Shown here one piece after another: positions 5,384 through 8,231 of a stretch of DNA of 8,231 bases (positions are counted from its first letter, which is position 1; the number at the start of each line of letters is the position of its first letter). Source of the DNA: Bacteroidales bacterium (GTDB lineage Bacteria > Bacteroidota > Bacteroidia > Bacteroidales > Muribaculaceae); NCBI GenBank assembly GCA_030526455.1, contig JAUNCU010000128.1, forward strand, positions 1 to 8,231, given 5' to 3'. The notes below the pieces were generated by a model. The model was given only the letters and a program-made list of their open reading frames with translations, was not told the DNA's origin and did no database searches. A program made the translations under genes and the position numbers.

Positions 5384-6622
5384 CTACTGGTCTTCGGTGA
5401 GGTGGTCGTAGGTTTGGTAGAGGAAGTCGTTGTAGGGGAAGCGCTGGAGGTGCACTTGCTTTGCCTTGTCGTAGAGCATGCGCTTGAGTTCTTCCACATT
5501 GTCGCCCTTCTTGGCTGAGATGAATACGCAATTGTTGTTCATGCGCGCCATCCAGGTTTCCTTGAGTTCCTCGAGGGGTATGTTTTCGCGCAGACGTGGC
5601 GTGAGGTCGTCCTCATCCTTCTGCACATAGGTGAACTGGTCGATTTTGTTGAACACCATGATCATTTCCTTGTCGCCGGCGCCACACACTTCCTGCAGCG
5701 TCTTGTTCACCACTTCCACCTGCTCTTCGAATTGCGGGTGAGAGATGTCGACCACATGCACCATGATGTCGCTGTCGCGCACCTCGTCGAGGGTGGTCTT
5801 AAACGAGTCCACCAGGTGGTGAGGGAGTTTGCGGATGAATCCCACGGTGTCGGTGAGCAGGAATGGGAGGTTTTCGATCACCACCTTGCGCACGGTGGTG
5901 TCGAGGGTGGCGAAGAGTTTGTTTTCGGCAAACACGTCGCTCTTGCTGAGCACGTTCATGAGTGTGGACTTGCCCACATTGGTGTAGCCCACGAGGGCGA
6001 TGCGGGTGAGTTTGCCACGGTTTTTGCGCTGTATCACCTTCTGCTTGTCCCAGTCGGCGAGTTTCTGCTTCAGCAGGGAGATCTTGGTTTTGATGATACG
6101 GCGGTCGGTCTCGATCTGGGTTTCACCCGGGCCACGCATACCGATACCACCTCGCTGGCGTTCCAAGTGGGTCCACATGCCGGTGAGGCGTGGGAGCAGG
6201 TACTGATACTGCGCCAGTTCCACCTGCATCTTGGCGTTGGCCGTCTGAGCGCGGCGCGCGAAGATGTCGAGGATGAGGCTGGTGCGGTCGAGCACCTTCA
6301 CCTTGGTTTCCTTCTGGATGTGTGCGATTTGCTTTGGCGAGAGGTCGTCGTCGAAGATCACGAGGTTCACTTCATGCTCCTCCACATAGAGTTTGATTTC
6401 CTCGAGTTTGCCCTTGCCCACATAGGAAGTGCTGTTGGGCGCGTCGCATCGCTGGAGAAACTTCTTCACGGTGCGTGCGCCGGCGGTGTCGGCAAGGAAT
6501 TCGAGTTCGTCGAGATATTCATTGGCCTTCGCCTCGTTTTGCTGTGGCGTAATCAGGCCCACGAGCACCGCGGTTTCGTCGGTGAGTTCGTTGATTATAT
6601 TTTTATCGTCGATTAATCCCAT
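5384..6622 (-). CDS. hflX: GTPase HflX
   Basis: HflX is a ribosome-associated GTPase that splits stalled or stressed 70S ribosomes. The protein has 412 residues from the ATG at 6622 (E. coli HflX has 426). The N-terminal HflX domain covers about 15-190, with YVGKGK (67-72), the helical segment and GMRGPGETQIETD (161-173). The G domain has G1 GYTNVGKS (212-219), G2 threonines near 239-243, G3 DTVG (258-261), G4 NKID (325-328) and G5 SAKK (369-372). The open frame extends upstream to an ATG at 6691, but a consensus promoter (TTTG at 6689-6692 and TAATTTTG at 6661-6668) lies inside that extension. The MGLIDDK start at 6622 is therefore strongly preferred. The gene is likely monocistronic or followed by read-through into the CDF gene. 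Confidence 0.96.
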   Translation of the reverse strand: MGLIDDKNIINELTDETAVLVGLITPQQNEAKANEYLDELEFLADTAGARTVKKFLQRCDAPNSTSYVGKGKLEEIKLYVEEHEVNLVIFDDDLSPKQIAHIQKETKVKVLDRTSLILDIFARRAQTANAKMQVELAQYQYLLPRLTGMWTHLERQRGGIGMRGPGETQIETDRRIIKTKISLLKQKLADWDKQKVIQRKNRGKLTRIALVGYTNVGKSTLMNVLSKSDVFAENKLFATLDTTVRKVVIENLPFLLTDTVGFIRKLPHHLVDSFKTTLDEVRDSDIMVHVVDISHPQFEEQVEVVNKTLQEVCGAGDKEMIMVFNKIDQFTYVQKDEDDLTPRLRENIPLEELKETWMARMNNNCVFISAKKGDNVEELKRMLYDKAKQVHLQRFPYNDFLYQTYDHLTEDQ

Positions 6623-6660
6623 ATTTCTAATGCTGTAAAGATAAAAGAATGAACAGGATG

Positions 6661-6692
6661 CAAAATTAGCAATTATTTCGGTGATACACAAA
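6661..6692 (-). promoter_or_regulatory. hflX promoter
   Basis: On the minus strand TTTG (6692-6689), 20 bases, then TAATTTTG (6668-6661) match the Bacteroidetes consensus exactly. The expected start near 6654 leaves a leader of about 30 nt before the ATG at 6622. The TTTG is the end of the T-tract of the ompA terminator. Confidence 0.8.
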
Positions 6693-6722
6693 AAAACTCC
6701 CCGCAGGCGATGCTGCGAGGAG
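6690..6722 (-). terminator. Rho-independent terminator of the OmpA-family gene
   Basis: On the minus strand CTCCTCGCAG and CTGCGGGGAG (complements of 6713-6722 and 6697-6706) form a 10-bp stem with one wobble pair and a 6-nt loop. Seven T follow (complement of A at 6690-6696). It lies about 50 nt after the gene's stop. Confidence 0.88.
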
Positions 6723-6771
6723 CCGAAATATATTTAATCAGTTACGGTTTTCGAAAAATCCGGAAGTGTGA

Positions 6772-8016
6772 TTATTTTTCGTTGGTGTTGATGTAGCAGA
6801 TAGAAACGCGGTTCCAGTCGGGTTCAGAGAACATGTCGCCGATACCTTGACCTTCAGCCTGGATGCGATCAGCCTTCACCTTGTAAGTCTTCACGAGCAT
6901 ATCCTTAACGGCGTTAGCGCGAGCGTTAGCGAGGCGGATGTTGAGATCTTGAGGACCTTCTGGAGAAGCGTAACCCTTGATAGAAACGGTTGCTTCGGGG
7001 TGGTTCTTCAAGAAAGTAGCCACGCGTTCTACGTTAGGCTGCTGAGCGCGGTCGATAGTGCTCTTGCCTACGTGGAAGAATACGTTAGTTTCGAGAGAAG
7101 CGCTCTTCACTTCAGTTTCCTGAACCTTAACCACTTCAGTCACTTTGTTCTTTTGAGCCTTGCATGCTTCGAGGTCGCGAGCGAGTTGAGCAGCGCGAGC
7201 GTTGCAAGCGTCGAGGTCGGCCTGAGCGTTGTTCACCTGGTTGCGGAGTGAGTTGATTTGACCGTTGAGAGCGTCAACGTCGGCTTGAGTGTACTTCTTG
7301 TCGCAGAGAGTGAAGTAGCGAGCGCCGTTGCTGTTCTGGAAGTGGTAGGTGATACCAGCCTGGAGTTCGATAGCGGCAGCGTTAGCGTTGTAGCGGCTTT
7401 CGCAAGCGTTGAGACCACCGTTTTCCTTGCGGTTAGCCTTCTTAGCGTCGGCGTTCATGTCCCAGAGGATAGAAGGCTTCAGAGAGATAGTCCAAGCCTT
7501 GCTTTCGCCGAGGTTGAAGTTGAAGTTAACGCCATACTTAGTGTACCAAGAGTTTTCGTCGGTCACGTCGGCACCTGCTTGGTAAGCGTGGAGCCAGCCA
7601 GCACCGAGCACTGCTTCTACTTCTACGCAGCGAGGAGCACCCTTGTAGCCACCGAAGAGGTTAGAGAGGTTGAGTGCAGAGAAAGCACCTACGAACTGGT
7701 GGTCGATGATGTTCTTGCTCTTTACGCCGAGAGCCGATTGCCATACGTTGGCAGGAGCCTTGCCCCAACTAGAAGTGTTGATAGTCCATTCACCTTCCAC
7801 GCCGATGCCGAGGATAGGAGTAACTTGCTTGCGGAGTTCAGCACCAAACACGCCACGAGCGTTCTTGAATACTGAATAGTGCTGGAATGGAGCGATAGCA
7901 CCACCCTTGAGGGTGAAAGATACGTTGTCGGTAAGCTTTGAGCCAGTCAAAGTAACCTGTGCTTGAGCAGCCTGGATACCAAGCGCTGCTACGGCTAACA
8001 GAATAATCTTTTTCAT
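6772..8016 (-). CDS. OmpA-family outer membrane protein, peptidoglycan-binding
   Basis: This 414-residue envelope protein probably anchors the outer membrane to peptidoglycan. Residues 1-19 form a signal peptide ending AQA. Residues about 30-230 alternate aromatic and glycine-rich strands typical of a beta-barrel. A coiled-coil linker with regular Ala/Leu follows (about 242-290). The C-terminal OmpA domain covers about 305-410. It contains GYASPEG (348-354), NIRLANARANAV (359-370) with R366 at the peptidoglycan-contact arginine, and NRVSI (402-406). The GYASPEG motif replaces the GHTD seen in Gammaproteobacteria, as I recall for Bacteroidales. Cysteines at 130, 205, 238, 271 and 285 are unusual for an outer membrane protein and could form disulfides. 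A consensus promoter lies 83-114 bp upstream and a strong terminator follows. Codon use looks strongly biased, as in highly expressed genes. Confidence 0.93.
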   Translation of the reverse strand: MKKIILLAVAALGIQAAQAQVTLTGSKLTDNVSFTLKGGAIAPFQHYSVFKNARGVFGAELRKQVTPILGIGVEGEWTINTSSWGKAPANVWQSALGVKSKNIIDHQFVGAFSALNLSNLFGGYKGAPRCVEVEAVLGAGWLHAYQAGADVTDENSWYTKYGVNFNFNLGESKAWTISLKPSILWDMNADAKKANRKENGGLNACESRYNANAAAIELQAGITYHFQNSNGARYFTLCDKKYTQADVDALNGQINSLRNQVNNAQADLDACNARAAQLARDLEACKAQKNKVTEVVKVQETEVKSASLETNVFFHVGKSTIDRAQQPNVERVATFLKNHPEATVSIKGYASPEGPQDLNIRLANARANAVKDMLVKTYKVKADRIQAEGQGIGDMFSEPDWNRVSICYINTNEK

Positions 8017-8098
8017 TGTTCTAATAATATTAAATAAACTTATATGTAAATGTATATTTCCTAAAATATAATGTTTTCCCCGTGGGCGAAAAACTTGG

Positions 8099-8130
8099 CA
8101 AAGTTACTACAAATTCTGCACATCTGCAAA
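8099..8130 (-). promoter_or_regulatory. Promoter of the OmpA-family gene
   Basis: On the minus strand TTTG (8130-8127), a 20-base spacer and TAACTTTG (8106-8099) match the Bacteroidetes consensus exactly. The predicted start near 8092 gives an AT-rich leader of about 75 nt before the ATG at 8016. AT-rich leaders without Shine-Dalgarno are usual for well-expressed genes of this phylum. Confidence 0.82.
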
Positions 8131-8140
8131 AAAATGTGCA
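8117..8140. promoter_or_regulatory. Inverted repeat over the ompA -33 element (possible operator)
   Basis: TGCACAT (8117-8123) and ATGTGCA (8134-8140) are perfect 7-bp arms, 10 bases apart. They bracket the -33 TTTG at 8127-8130. The position suits a dimeric regulator that would compete with or recruit RNA polymerase. No regulator is encoded in the window, so this is a site candidate only. Confidence 0.4.
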
Positions 8141-8165
8141 ATCTCAACCAATTTTGTTCGCAAAT

Positions 8166-8206
8166 TACCATTGCAAAGAGCCTCGGAGAGGGGCGATGCA
8201 ATGGTA
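8166..8206 (+). repeat. Solo REP-like repeat related to the transposase repeats
   Basis: Positions 8175-8192 match 64-81 of the left transposase repeat base for base (18 bp), and ATGGTAG (8201-8207) matches 88-94 with a 2-bp spacing shift. The copy is itself bounded by the perfect arms TACCATTGCA (8166-8175) and TGCAATGGTA (8197-8206) and contains the same CCTC-GGA-GAGG mini-hairpin. There is no transposase beside it within the window. It sits just upstream of the OmpA-family promoter. Confidence 0.75.
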
Positions 8207-8231
8207 GAAGCCCGAGTTTGCAGACAGCCGG

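Noticed and set aside
5271..5531. Minus-strand 86-codon frame overlapping the hflX 3' end and the MITE-like element
   Set aside because: It is out of frame with hflX, composed of repeat DNA and shadow sequence, and has no start signal.
5732..6616. Plus-strand open frame of 294 codons opposite hflX
   Set aside because: It is an antisense shadow of a GTPase with intact G motifs and has no promoter of its own.
1..8231. CRISPR array, tRNA or rRNA genes
   Set aside because: No regularly spaced direct repeats with unique spacers, no cloverleaf-like conserved tRNA blocks and no rRNA-like sequence were seen on either strand. The only tandem array has no spacers.

Overview
The window looks like chromosomal DNA from a Bacteroidales bacterium, most likely of the Prevotellaceae or Muribaculaceae type. 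Four things point there. Several promoters match the Bacteroidetes sigma consensus (TTTG, about 20 nt, TAnnTTTG). Shine-Dalgarno sequences are absent before the start codons. An OmpA-family protein carries the GYASPEG form of the peptidoglycan-binding domain. A small membrane protein and an OmpH-like lipoprotein are both of a kind I associate with this order. Genus cannot be settled from the sequence alone.

Left part (1-1635): a REP-associated / IS200-like Y1 tyrosine transposase gene lies between two long inverted repeats that share a 30-bp identical core. To its right is a 45-bp-unit tandem repeat (735-941), then about 700 bp without a convincing gene. That stretch holds two intrinsic terminators of opposite orientation and a cluster of GTG-rich short repeats.

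Middle part (1636-5178): the minus-strand pepD aminoacyl-histidine dipeptidase is followed by a divergent plus-strand pair. The pair consists of a 57-codon single-pass membrane protein, too short for most ORF callers, and an OmpH/Skp-like lipoprotein that ends in a strong hairpin terminator. The minus-strand cation diffusion facilitator gene converges on that terminator, with a 40-bp palindrome between.

Right part (5179-8231): a MITE-like pair of 31-bp inverted palindromes separates the transporter gene from hflX (ribosome-associated GTPase). An OmpA-family outer membrane protein gene lies upstream of hflX. Both hflX and ompA have near-perfect Bacteroidetes promoters. The T-tract of the ompA terminator supplies the -33 TTTG of the hflX promoter. 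A solo copy of the transposase-associated repeat sits upstream of the ompA promoter at the right edge.

Functionally this is mainly housekeeping and envelope sequence: peptide turnover, periplasmic chaperone, metal efflux, ribosome rescue or splitting, and cell-wall anchoring. It is interspersed with two unrelated families of small palindromic mobile repeats. The most interesting element is the transposase with its matched repeats, including the remote solo copy.
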